Virus record (IMG/VR): IMGVR_UViG_3300030099_000439
Location: 1 to 24,985 of that record
Source: a virus
Length of the DNA: 24,985 nt
Strand: one strand, 5' to 3'
The position numbers and the translations under genes are program-made. The notes under the pieces are model-generated. The model saw only the letters and a program-made list of their open reading frames with translations, did no database searches and was not told the origin of the DNA. This document shows, piece after piece, positions 17,401 through 23,667 of this stretch (positions within the stretch are counted from its first letter, which is position 1; each line of letters starts with the position of its first letter).

Positions 17401-18637
17401 TAGTAATACAGTTTTAAAAAGATTTGCTAGGGAATCAGGTCTTCAAGATTTAGCTAAAGGTAATATTAGAAAAGCTTTTATGGTAACAAGTCCTAAAACC
17501 ATAGGAACTGTTATAGCTATGACTGGTGTTGCAGTTCTTGGTGATTATCTTAGAAGTAGAGGAGAGTCTTTTGAAAATAAAGAACCGGGAGAAATAATAG
17601 CTAGAGGTGTAAGACGATTTGGTGGCTTTGGTCCTTTTGACTACGGTGATAGATTTATGAAAGAGTTAGAGTTTAATCGTAATCTTTTAGTTGGTGTACC
17701 TAAATCTGTGTTAGGTCCAGCAGCTCAAGATGTTGTAGATGGAATTAGATTTGGAACTGGTGTAGGAGATTTAGTTAGTAGAAATTTTCCGGGAATAGCT
17801 GCTTTTGATTTATTTGGTGGTAAAGGAACTAAAAAAGATTTTAATAAATATTTTAGAGAACTTGATAAAGATTTATATGAAGCTATAACAGACTCTGTAG
17901 GAGTGTCTTCTGAAAAAGACCTAGAAGGCATAGCAACTTTCTCAACCGGAGGAGAAGTTAATATACCTAATGCTCCTATAGAACCTGACCAAAGAGTTGA
18001 CAGAATGACTGGAGTTCCTTATGACGAACAAGCTGGACCCGCTTTTCAAGACGAGGAAGACAGAATAGGTTTTTTAGGTGGTGGTTTATTAAAAACACTA
18101 CAGAGAAGACAAAGAAAAGTTGTAGGCGGAAAGATAGCAAAGTTAGTAAAACTTAATTATTCAAAATTAAAAGGTAAAGATATAAAGATTCCTAGTACAC
18201 CTAAACAAGGAGATACTAAAAGTTTAGAAAACTTTTTAACAGATGATAAATTTAAAAATTTTGGGGTGCTAACTTTTGATAAAAGTCGCTTAAATAAAAT
18301 GGAAAAAGATTTTTCTTTAGATTTAGATGACTATGAAAATACTTTAAGAGAGTTATTTTTTACAAAACAAGAAGATTATAGGTTTTTAAAAGATATGGTA
18401 AAGAAAAATAAAAATTTACCAGACGAACTAATTTCTAAAAAAATTAAACAAATTAAAAATCTTACTAATGAACTATCAATTTCAGATGTTCAAAAATTAA
18501 ACAAGCTAACTGATGAACAAGTTTCTAAAGTATTAAAAAAACTTCGAGCAGAAATTAAAAATAATGAGAAATTTTATGGCGGAATGAATTACATAGATGT
18601 TGAAGCCATAATTAACTCTGTAAAAAATCTTAAATAA
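14450..18637 (+). CDS. Giant internal/ejection-type virion protein (1395 aa)
   Basis: A 1395-residue protein, the largest in the window and comparable in size to T7 gp16, but without a visible N-terminal lytic transglycosylase. Features in order: a DIFTDPISILAGIFAVP motif (123-140); a Gly-rich hydrophobic segment at 183-240 (GTAAFSGVAGGALSSL); a QMAHLPLATISSLSEP motif near 729; a GQLLMQFAGYPTVFSNTVL motif near 970; a hydrophobic stretch near 1015-1031 (TIGTVIAMTGVAVLGDYL). At about 1162-1215 comes FSTGGEVNIPNAPIEPDQRV followed by DRMTGVPYDEQAG, a block I associate with marine phage internal proteins. It ends in a Lys-rich helical tail of about 180 residues. The ATG has a poor ribosome site and lies 5 bases after the previous stop, so coupling is likely. 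The ejection role is inferred. Confidence 0.65.
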   Translation: MQDKELTDFLYDTVYGTKTVKDEKSVYTPTTRESYSLKDLKKDNTFNTTAARFLTSVGRNSENIFEYLRDTDASPLSAITRSFEIGDWSSQDVQDYNYLRETFDNAEVGGFQERLGLVKDYAIDIFTDPISILAGIFAVPTRGTSLKAQAAARGLVQKGLKKLSAEAKSKFRKEGFKTGLYRGAPAFAVEGGLYDYFNQTSDIKLGVDYDDKINWDSLLGTAAFSGVAGGALSSLTQGLNASRLLKKEFDFSNDMMIAKRATSKDKNLQAKDFYKEYEDFNDFEHVPYKENMSEWTDRIFKTFLSKTVGKTTTEYLNASKSSKTLREFIKNLRNDFDYTLGDPSIKRVAEETFGQYRGRLQGFGLARVEKALDNLRRTGFFNVKVNPDDNLALFTYLNDKTAKTFLKNGVETPIPNYVIDSGKEIRKVLNVLFREANKSDVIDKFRFIKDYFPRMFNYSALSQKDGRELLKNKIIEYNHAEPINVLKKSKFRLDNAKNQRLRDLSDDDLLLGIDENEVGLDVELFNRNFEKDAYRFYLKESGIGNKQLKKRLNEYDDYARDNAGESILETFDDETLVNRILDDARELKADAIIDNMLEYKWTPFEFRPTGQVGQGKSFLKQRVFSNIPANEIAPILETDVETLLKNYVVQSAQTTARGKYFGFSLDTFNSRYLQPIRTELIDAGMPEADVLKIQKKIQDTYLQVTGLSPQRIQNNVLSKASDATRLFNQMAHLPLATISSLSEPVILLQRAGLEDTPAVVNDIAGSLVKEVKRTANRVIGGIKRKVAGKEGARNTFKDLKDDEYFELYETGLALESAVLDRIEGLTGEALETGWMKGAQNIFFRLNALEQWTRSVQLASFTTGKRLIMRNIENLYNHSMGVEKKRFFKLNKTDFDYFQDQLAELQINPKEAVEWYGSQTDKFGVFQEVNAKSSKFYKQNILRGANQFTKEVILNPSNAEANRPLWFGSPAGQLLMQFAGYPTVFSNTVLKRFARESGLQDLAKGNIRKAFMVTSPKTIGTVIAMTGVAVLGDYLRSRGESFENKEPGEIIARGVRRFGGFGPFDYGDRFMKELEFNRNLLVGVPKSVLGPAAQDVVDGIRFGTGVGDLVSRNFPGIAAFDLFGGKGTKKDFNKYFRELDKDLYEAITDSVGVSSEKDLEGIATFSTGGEVNIPNAPIEPDQRVDRMTGVPYDEQAGPAFQDEEDRIGFLGGGLLKTLQRRQRKVVGGKIAKLVKLNYSKLKGKDIKIPSTPKQGDTKSLENFLTDDKFKNFGVLTFDKSRLNKMEKDFSLDLDDYENTLRELFFTKQEDYRFLKDMVKKNKNLPDELISKKIKQIKNLTNELSISDVQKLNKLTDEQVSKVLKKLRAEIKNNEKFYGGMNYIDVEAIINSVKNLK

Positions 18638-19002
18638 TGTATAAATATTTTAACGAAGACGAATTAAAGTGTAGACATACTGGTCAGTGTGATATGGACT
18701 GGGCATTTATGCAGACCATAGAAAGAATTAGGGAACGCTGTGGTTTTCCTTTTAAAGTAAGCAGTGCCTATCGTTCCACTGAGCACCCTATAGAAGCTGC
18801 AAAGGATAATCCAGGTGCTCATACAACAGGTAAAGCTATGGATATATTGGTTAGTGGCGAACAAGCTATGACTCTTATAAAGATAGCTATCGAAGAGGGC
18901 ATTAACAGGATTGGAGTCGCACAAAAAGGAGACCGTGCTTCAAGATTTATTCATTTAGATATGGATAATTCTAGAGCTACTCCTAGAGTTTGGAGCTACT
19001 AA
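18637..19002 (+). CDS. M15-family peptidoglycan peptidase (endolysin)
   Basis: A 121-residue single-domain enzyme of the Peptidase M15 type, the zinc D-Ala-D-Ala or L-Ala-D-Glu peptidase fold used by phage endolysins. The pattern is complete: FKVSSAYRS (39-47) with the substrate-binding Arg46; GAHTTGKAMDI (60-70) supplying zinc ligands His62 and Asp69; and FIHLDM (104-109) supplying His106. There is no signal peptide, so it needs a holin or equivalent to reach the wall. The ATG overlaps the stop of the giant virion gene by one base (TAATG). It opens a small-gene block with two membrane proteins, as in a lysis cassette. The family assignment is firm; the exact peptide bond cut is not known. 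Confidence 0.85.
   Translation: MYKYFNEDELKCRHTGQCDMDWAFMQTIERIRERCGFPFKVSSAYRSTEHPIEAAKDNPGAHTTGKAMDILVSGEQAMTLIKIAIEEGINRIGVAQKGDRASRFIHLDMDNSRATPRVWSY
18992..18995 (+). promoter_or_regulatory. Ribosome site supporting a TTG start at 19003
   Basis: GGAG lies 7 bases before TTG at 19003, itself directly after the endolysin stop. The first in-frame ATG is 24 codons later and would remove the likely conserved N-terminus. Confidence 0.55.
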
Positions 19003-19248
19003 TTGATACTCTATAGAGAAAAAGACTTAGACGAAGCTTACAAAATAGATTGTAAAGCTCGTTCTCGTAATAACATGCCTTGGATAAAGCGAGAAGATTT
19101 TAGAAAGATATACGAAGACTTAATGGATTTGTATATGATACAACTAAGTCCTAGACAGCTCTTAGAAGTTGAAGAGATACCAGAAGTAGTTTTAGATTCA
19201 CTAAAAGGAATATTAAATAAAAGTTTACATTTTGAACCGGAGGAATAA
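19003..19248 (+). CDS. Small charged phage protein in the lysis cassette, TTG start
   Basis: An 81-residue, charged, soluble protein. It reads as LYREKDLDEAYKIDCKARSR, then MPWIKREDFRKIYEDLMDL, then an acidic helical end (EEIPEVVLDSLKGILNK). It has no membrane segment, signal or enzyme motif. A similar small protein beside lysis genes is familiar from marine T7-like phages, but I know no function for it. Translation starts at TTG directly after the endolysin stop, supported by GGAG 7 bases upstream. Its own stop overlaps the next ATG (TAATG), so endolysin, this gene and the holin-like gene are tightly coupled. Confidence 0.65.
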   Translation: MILYREKDLDEAYKIDCKARSRNNMPWIKREDFRKIYEDLMDLYMIQLSPRQLLEVEEIPEVVLDSLKGILNKSLHFEPEE

Positions 19249-19649
19249 TGCCAGACCCAATAACAAATTCAGTAGTAGGAATAGCAGGTAGTGTTTTAAA
19301 TAAGTTTGTCGCAGACAAAAACTTAAAAATGAAACTTGAGCATGAACTCAAGACACAATTACAGACTGCTAATCTTGCTCAAGTACAAATTAATAAAATA
19401 GAAGCCGGACACAAATCTTTATTTGTAGCAGGTTGGAGACCTTCTGTAGGTTGGGTATGTAGCATTGCTATGGCATACCACTTCATCTTAGCTCCAATAG
19501 TTGAGTTCGGTGTTAACATCGCAGGTATTCAAGTAAGTTTACCTGAGTTTGACTTTTCACAACTGTCCACGATTCTAATGGCTATGCTTGGCATGGCAGG
19601 TCTTAGGACATACGAAAAGCAAAAGAAAGTTGCCAAAGGTGACGACTAA
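19248..19649 (+). CDS. Holin-like protein of the GTA 3TM type
   Basis: A 133-residue protein matching the GTA_holin_3TM pattern. It has an amphipathic N-terminal helix (VVGIAGSVLNKFVADKNLKM), a charged helix to about residue 55 and a conserved GWRPSVGWVCSIAMAYHFIL (62-81). This is followed by a second part of the membrane region (APIVEFGVNIAGI) and a third hydrophobic helix (about 104-120, FSQLSTILMAMLGMAGL) ending in a basic tail (RTYEKQKKVAKGDD). Holins of this group form lesions in the inner membrane that release or activate the endolysin, here the M15 peptidase two genes upstream. GGAGG precedes the ATG, which overlaps the preceding stop by one base. Family confidence is good from the GWRP signature. 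Confidence 0.8.
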   Translation: MPDPITNSVVGIAGSVLNKFVADKNLKMKLEHELKTQLQTANLAQVQINKIEAGHKSLFVAGWRPSVGWVCSIAMAYHFILAPIVEFGVNIAGIQVSLPEFDFSQLSTILMAMLGMAGLRTYEKQKKVAKGDD

Positions 19650-19654
19650 TAATA

Positions 19655-19939
19655 ATGACAGGTGAATGGATAACAGTAGTAGAAACTATCGGTATACCAG
19701 CAGTGGTAGCGATAGGTCTTGGTTATTTAGTTTGGACATTATTTAAATCGTTGATAGCTGACTTACATAAAAAGTTAGATACTCAACATCAAATGATTGT
19801 TGCCTTGATAGATAGAATCAGGCAAATGGATAATGATATGATTCGTATAGATGCAATGTGTCGAGCTGCAATGGGTATCAAGCCCGATACGAATCGAATA
19901 GCCAGAGCAGACGGTCAAAAAGACCAACGCAAAGACTAA
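19655..19939 (+). CDS. One-TM coiled-coil protein of the lysis cassette
   Basis: A 94-residue protein with one membrane helix at about 10-31 (IGIPAVVAIGLGYLVWTLFK). A charged heptad helix follows (LHKKLDTQHQMIVALIDRIR) and then a short tail with AAMGIKPDTNRIARADGQ. It has the size and layout of phage accessory holin or spanin-like inner-membrane proteins, and similar proteins are common beside 3TM holins in marine phages. No lipobox is visible, so it is not a typical outer-membrane spanin; an inner-membrane spanin or second holin are both possible. AAAGGTG inside the end of the holin gene, 11 bases before the ATG, is the likely ribosome site. Confidence 0.65.
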   Translation: MTGEWITVVETIGIPAVVAIGLGYLVWTLFKSLIADLHKKLDTQHQMIVALIDRIRQMDNDMIRIDAMCRAAMGIKPDTNRIARADGQKDQRKD

Positions 19940-19964
19940 TCAAAATTTTATTAAAAGGTGCTGA

Positions 19965-20099
19965 ATGTTCTTGTCATTCGGTAGAATTAACTATTTTCAC
20001 AAAGGAGGTAAAAGAGTGAGAACAGACGAAACTGTATGCGTATTATGCATAATGTTTTGGGTTGCTTGTGGTATGTTTTATGCTACTGTAACTTTTTAA
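19965..20099 (+). CDS. Tiny membrane peptide with two possible starts
   Basis: A 44-residue frame from ATG 19965, or 27 residues from GTG 20016 in the same frame. The C-terminal 20 residues (CVLCIMFWVACGMFYATVTF) form one Cys-rich hydrophobic segment. The longer form adds 17 residues with several basic side chains (FGRINYFHKGGKRV). Both starts have ribosome sites: AGGTG 4 bases before the ATG, and a stronger AAAGGAGG (20001-20008) 7 bases before the GTG. It is the last gene of the late operon, just after the lysis genes, so a lysis-related membrane peptide is plausible. It is too short to identify by family. Its stop is interlocked with that of the convergent gene. Confidence 0.5.
   Translation: MFLSFGRINYFHKGGKRVRTDETVCVLCIMFWVACGMFYATVTF
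20001..20008 (+). promoter_or_regulatory. Ribosome site for an internal GTG start at 20016
   Basis: AAAGGAGG is one of the strongest ribosome sites in the window and is placed 7 bases before GTG 20016. It lies within the longer reading frame that begins at 19965, where it encodes Lys-Gly-Gly. Confidence 0.5.
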
Positions 20100-20329
20100 T
20101 CCGTATTTTGAACACGGGCATTTAAACAAGATTCAATATAACTATGTATTTCATCAAGTTTAACTGTAGCTTCTCTTATGATAACCCGAAGATTTTCATA
20201 GTCTTGTCGGGATAAATATTTTTTAAGTTTCGCTATGTCAACTTTGGTTCTTTCCGTGACAAGGTTTCCGCTTTTGTCATATAGTAATCTATAAGCTAAG
20301 AGTTGTGCTTCATTTCGTTTCGTTTTCAT
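20096..20329 (-). CDS. Small charged protein after nrdB
   Basis: A 77-residue, basic, helical protein (KRNEAQLLAYRLLYDKSGNL, then LKKYLSRQDYENLRVIIREA, then EIHSYIESCLNA). It has no membrane segment or catalytic motif and I do not recognise the family. It starts inside the last 20 bases of nrdB, with AGGAT upstream of the ATG, so it is translationally coupled to the reductase small subunit. It is the last gene of the minus-strand operon and meets the late operon stop-to-stop. The coupling to nrdB is visible; any role in nucleotide metabolism is only suggested by position. Confidence 0.65.
   Translation of the reverse strand: MKTKRNEAQLLAYRLLYDKSGNLVTERTKVDIAKLKKYLSRQDYENLRVIIREATVKLDEIHSYIESCLNARVQNTD
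20101..20117. other. Short hairpin at the operon convergence point
   Basis: The sequence CCGTATT-TTG-AACACGG can fold as a 7-bp stem with a 3-base loop. On the plus strand it has one A-C mismatch; in the minus-strand transcript that pair is a G-U wobble. It sits in the last codons of the 77-aa gene, immediately beyond the plus-strand stop. No U-run follows in either direction, so it is not a textbook terminator, though it is placed where one would be useful. Confidence 0.3.
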
Positions 20330-21302
20330 TGTTAAATCCTGTAAAGGTTAATTGTCCATAATCACCTCTCAGTCCGGCTTTTTGATATGAGGTAGCTCTA
20401 CCTTCAAAAAAGTTTTGATGCTCTACTCCCAACACATCATCTAACCATCCTAAAGGATTATCTTTCTGATTAAAGTTAGGTTTAAGTCCTAACTGTAACA
20501 GTCTTCTATCAGCAATGTATTTGTTGTACGCATACATTTCTTCTTTAGTTAATCCTTCAATATCTCCCATTTCGAATACTAAGTCCAAGAACTTTTCTTC
20601 TAGTTTTACCATATCTCTACATATCTGATAGATTTCTTTTTTAAAGTCATCTGTCCAAATATCTAAATTTTCTTTGATAAATTCTCTAAATAGTTTAGTC
20701 ATTGCTTCTACATGTAAGCTTTCATCTTTAATAGAGTAAGCCACAATCTGACACATACCTTTCATCTTTCCATATCTTTGAAAGTTCATGAGTATAGCGA
20801 AGCTACTGAATAGCTGTAAGCCTTCCGTAAAGGCTGAATAAACGGCTAAAGCTTTGGCGATAGTCCTTTTATCAGACTTAACAGTTCTAAGGTCTGTAAT
20901 GTACTCATGTTTGTTAGACATTTCTTCATACTCTGCAAAAGCTTTATACTCCATTTCAGGCATACCAACAGTATCTAATAATAAACTATAAGCATGTTGA
21001 TGAATTGCTTCCATGTTGCCAAAGGATAACATCATCATTCTAGCTTCTGGAAGTTTAAAAAGTTGCATGTACTTTTCTACATATCCTGAAGCAACATCTA
21101 CATCTGATTGCGTAAACAATCTAAATATTTGAACTAAAAGATTCTTTTCTGAATCAGTCAACCTTTCATTCCAATCTTTTACATCAGTATGTAGTGGTAC
21201 TGACATAGGATGCCAGTGCATTCTGTTTTGTAAATCGTAATACTCAAACATCCAACCATAGTCAAAAGGTTTGTAGTAATCTCTAGTTTTTAATAGACTC
21301 AT
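20310..21302 (-). CDS. nrdB: Class I ribonucleotide reductase small (radical) subunit
   Basis: A 330-residue R2 protein that generates the tyrosyl radical used by NrdA to reduce ribonucleoside diphosphates. All expected metal ligands are present: Asp67 (QSDVDV), Glu98 and His101 (NMEAIHQHAY), Glu160 (FTEGLQLF), and Glu194 and His197 (KDESLHVEAM). Tyr105, in the E-x-x-H-x-x-x-Y pattern, is the radical Tyr. It is therefore of the tyrosyl-radical type rather than the Phe-substituted class Ic type. The length suits phage R2 proteins. The ATG overlaps the stop of the 69-aa gene, with AGGAGG upstream. It lies downstream of nrdA in one operon, giving a complete enzyme for phage DNA synthesis. Confidence 0.95.
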   Translation of the reverse strand: MSLLKTRDYYKPFDYGWMFEYYDLQNRMHWHPMSVPLHTDVKDWNERLTDSEKNLLVQIFRLFTQSDVDVASGYVEKYMQLFKLPEARMMMLSFGNMEAIHQHAYSLLLDTVGMPEMEYKAFAEYEEMSNKHEYITDLRTVKSDKRTIAKALAVYSAFTEGLQLFSSFAILMNFQRYGKMKGMCQIVAYSIKDESLHVEAMTKLFREFIKENLDIWTDDFKKEIYQICRDMVKLEEKFLDLVFEMGDIEGLTKEEMYAYNKYIADRRLLQLGLKPNFNQKDNPLGWLDDVLGVEHQNFFEGRATSYQKAGLRGDYGQLTFTGFNNENETK

Positions 21303-21511
21303 TAAAATTCCTCCTGTATTATTTTTAATTTCTCAGAAGCACTAGCATATTTTTTTACAAGTTCATCCATAGATTTGACCACATTAGGATGGTCTGCTAC
21401 GGCTACTTTATGCTCAAAAAATATTTCGAGATTAGCTTTAGCTTCTGCTTTTTCTGCTTTGTATTTTGTTTCTAGAGCTTTATACAATAGTGCTCCTGAA
21501 TATTTAGTCAT
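21302..21511 (-). CDS. Small protein between nrdA and nrdB
   Basis: A 69-residue charged helical protein (MTKYSGALLYKALETKYKAE at the start, then KAEAKANLEIFFEHKVAVAD, then ELVKKYASASEKLKIIQEEF). The start at 21511 is chosen because it lies one base after the nrdA stop with GAGGGA upstream. An in-frame ATG 11 codons earlier would sit inside the nrdA C-terminus. It has no membrane segment or enzyme motif, and I do not recognise it. Its stop overlaps the nrdB ATG, so it is translated with both reductase subunits. A structural or regulatory link to the reductase is possible but rests on position alone. Confidence 0.65.
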   Translation of the reverse strand: MTKYSGALLYKALETKYKAEKAEAKANLEIFFEHKVAVADHPNVVKSMDELVKKYASASEKLKIIQEEF

Positions 21512-21512
21512 A

Positions 21513-23402
21513 TTATCCCTCACAAGCAATACATTCCACTTCATCTAACTTAATTCGTGGAACTTTAATGTTAACATTCTCTGCAGCTTTAGCAGCATCA
21601 GACCTAAAATAGTAAAGTGATTTTAATTTATTCGCACCGTACCAGTGAACATCACTAACATACTGTAAGTATTCATTGTGCTGTTCTTGGTCTTGAGTTG
21701 AGTCAGGTAAGATAAAAAATAAATTAACACTTTGACTTTGACATATAAACTCTTGTCGCTTATACGCATGTTCGACAACCCAGATTTGATTTATCTCATC
21801 TGCGGTTTTAAATACTTCTTTTTCTTCTTTTGTAAATAACTTTAACTCTTGTATTGACCCACGATTATCACTAATATCTTGCCAAACTTTCTTACGCTTT
21901 TTAGGGTCGGTTACTTTTTTGTTGATGATTTTTTCGAGGCTTTTATTTCTAACTTTGTAGCTTCCAGATAGCGTTTTGTGAGTGAAGACGTTAGCCCTGA
22001 TAGGCTCGATGGACGGAGAAGTTCCCCCACAAATAATACTGGAACTAGCATTAGGTGCAACAGCAAGGAGATGGCAATTCCTAAGACCAGAATTAGAAAT
22101 ATCAGGAGCTTCCCCCCGTAATACAGCAAGTCTTCGAGATGCAAGAACAGCAGCTCCTTTGATGAACTTAAATAATTTATAGTTGATTCCAGTCGAGAAG
22201 ATTCCCTCAAAGGGAATGTTTTGACTTTGTAAATAAGAATGAAAACCCATTGCACCAAGACCGATAGACCTTTCACGATAGGCTGAATAAGCAGCTTTTG
22301 TAAAACCTTCTTTACCTTCTTTAATGTGTTTTTTAAATCTTTCATAATTTGCATTATAACCTCCAAGTGAATTTAAATCGACTGCATTTTCAATAAAGTG
22401 TTCTAGCACATTGTCAAGCATAGTTACTAAATCATCTATAAATTTATCATCTTTAGACCATTCATCAAAGTGTTCAAGGTTGACACTTGACAAACAACAG
22501 ACTGCAGTTCTTTCATCATTAGTAGGTAAAGTTATTTCTGAACATAAGTTACTTTGTTTTACCTCTAATCCTAAATCTTTTTGTCCTTGTGGTAGAGCAT
22601 CATTACAATTATCTATATTAACAATGTAAGGCTCTCCAGTTTCTGCTCTAGCATCTAATAGTTTAGACCAGAGTTCTCTAGCTTTAATAATCTTAACAGC
22701 TTCATTTGTTTTTGGGTCAATCAATCGCCAGTCATCATCTTCTTCTACAGCTTTTAGAAATGCATTAGTTATGTTAACTCCATTGTGTAAGTTCAAACAT
22801 TTTCTATTTACATCGCCACCGGATTCTTTTCGCATGACCATAAACTCTTCAATCTCTGGATGTGATATATCCATGTAAGCAGCATAACTACCTCGTCTAG
22901 TTACCCCTTGATTAAAAGCTAACATCTGCGAGTCTACTACTTTCATAAATGGTATTGAGCCAGTAGACTTACTACCATTACTTGTAGGTATGCCGTCACT
23001 TCTAACATCTCCCCAATAACCACCAATACCACCACCAGAACTAGCTAACCAAATGTTTTCATCATAGTGGCTAGATAAACCTTCACGATTATCAGGAACA
23101 TAATTAAGAAAACAACTGATAGGTAATCCTCTAGTTGTACCGCCATTAGAAAGAATAGGAGTAGAAAACATAAACCAAAGATTAGAAACATAGTTATAAA
23201 TTCTTTGAGCCATGTCAAAGTCAGTTTCTTCTTTGAATGTCGAAACAAATACTGAAGCTCTAGCAAAAGCTTCTTGTGGCGAAGTTTCGTTCTGCCATAA
23301 ATATCTATCTTGAAGAGTATCTAAACTAAACTTGTCTAACTTTTTATCTCTGTCATAGTTTATAATTATTCCTAGATAAGGGTGCTCACCTTTTTTCTCC
23401 AT
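21513..23402 (-). CDS. nrdA: Class I ribonucleotide reductase large (catalytic) subunit
   Basis: A 629-residue R1 protein. The catalytic set is complete: Cys97 (PISCFLN); Asn285, Cys287 and Glu289 (SNLCSEI); and Cys302 (AVCCLSSVNL), the partner of Cys97 in the redox pair. Tyr597-Tyr598 (LKSLYYFRS) are for radical transfer, and the C-terminal shuttle pair is Cys624/Cys627 (ECIACEG). A GGGIGG loop lies at 123-128. It is shorter than the E. coli enzyme (761 aa) because the N-terminal ATP-cone is missing, as in many phage enzymes, so dATP shut-off at that site should not occur. AGGAGG lies 6 bases before the ATG. The first codons overlap the end of the DUF3310-like gene. With NrdB it supplies dNTP precursors during infection. 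Confidence 0.95.
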   Translation of the reverse strand: MEKKGEHPYLGIIINYDRDKKLDKFSLDTLQDRYLWQNETSPQEAFARASVFVSTFKEETDFDMAQRIYNYVSNLWFMFSTPILSNGGTTRGLPISCFLNYVPDNREGLSSHYDENIWLASSGGGIGGYWGDVRSDGIPTSNGSKSTGSIPFMKVVDSQMLAFNQGVTRRGSYAAYMDISHPEIEEFMVMRKESGGDVNRKCLNLHNGVNITNAFLKAVEEDDDWRLIDPKTNEAVKIIKARELWSKLLDARAETGEPYIVNIDNCNDALPQGQKDLGLEVKQSNLCSEITLPTNDERTAVCCLSSVNLEHFDEWSKDDKFIDDLVTMLDNVLEHFIENAVDLNSLGGYNANYERFKKHIKEGKEGFTKAAYSAYRERSIGLGAMGFHSYLQSQNIPFEGIFSTGINYKLFKFIKGAAVLASRRLAVLRGEAPDISNSGLRNCHLLAVAPNASSSIICGGTSPSIEPIRANVFTHKTLSGSYKVRNKSLEKIINKKVTDPKKRKKVWQDISDNRGSIQELKLFTKEEKEVFKTADEINQIWVVEHAYKRQEFICQSQSVNLFFILPDSTQDQEQHNEYLQYVSDVHWYGANKLKSLYYFRSDAAKAAENVNIKVPRIKLDEVECIACEG

Positions 23403-23667
23403 TCTTTTCCTCCTGTCTTAATATGTAAATTGCTATCATTGTATAGTGTATAATTTTTAGTAAATCATCAACATTTTTACCATCTTTTTTACCAAACCTC
23501 ATGGCATATTTCATAATGTTACCCATAGTAAAACCTTCGCCATAACCGGCATCAAGTATCATATCGGTAGCTTGATATTTTCCATGTGAATAGTGCTTAT
23601 CATAAGTACCATCAACATAATGTTCTATCATTTTTAATATTATTTTTTCGTCAAATTTATAATTCAT
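23386..23667 (-). CDS. DUF3310-like phage protein (T7 gp1.7-related group)
   Basis: A 93-residue protein. It carries a DUF3310-like pattern: HYSHGKYQATDMI (25-37), then DAGYGEGFTMGNIMKYAMRF (39-58), GKKDGK and DDLLKIIHY (67-75), with a charged C-terminal tail. DUF3310 proteins are short, common in lytic phages and related to T7 gp1.7, a nucleotide kinase. Whether this short form has kinase activity is not known. The start at 23667 is chosen because the frame upstream lies inside the endonuclease I gene. It overlaps that gene by 11 bases and nrdA by 17 bases, so the three are coupled. The nucleotide-metabolism setting fits the family. Confidence 0.7.
   Translation of the reverse strand: MNYKFDEKIILKMIEHYVDGTYDKHYSHGKYQATDMILDAGYGEGFTMGNIMKYAMRFGKKDGKNVDDLLKIIHYTMIAIYILRQEEKNGEKR

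Noticed and set aside
20101-20117. Bidirectional intrinsic terminator
   Set aside because: The stem is short and no U-run follows it on either strand; it was kept only as a low-confidence hairpin.
21982-22182. 66-residue plus-strand frame opposite nrdA
   Set aside because: It lies wholly antisense to conserved nrdA residues and is an open-frame accident.
21911-22366. 151-residue frame inside nrdA on the same strand
   Set aside because: It overlaps the catalytic core of nrdA in another frame, lacks a convincing start and has no recognisable domain.
20310-23402. Class II or class Ic ribonucleotide reductase
   Set aside because: A separate R2 subunit with metal ligands and the radical Tyr (Tyr105) is present, so it is a tyrosyl-radical class I enzyme.
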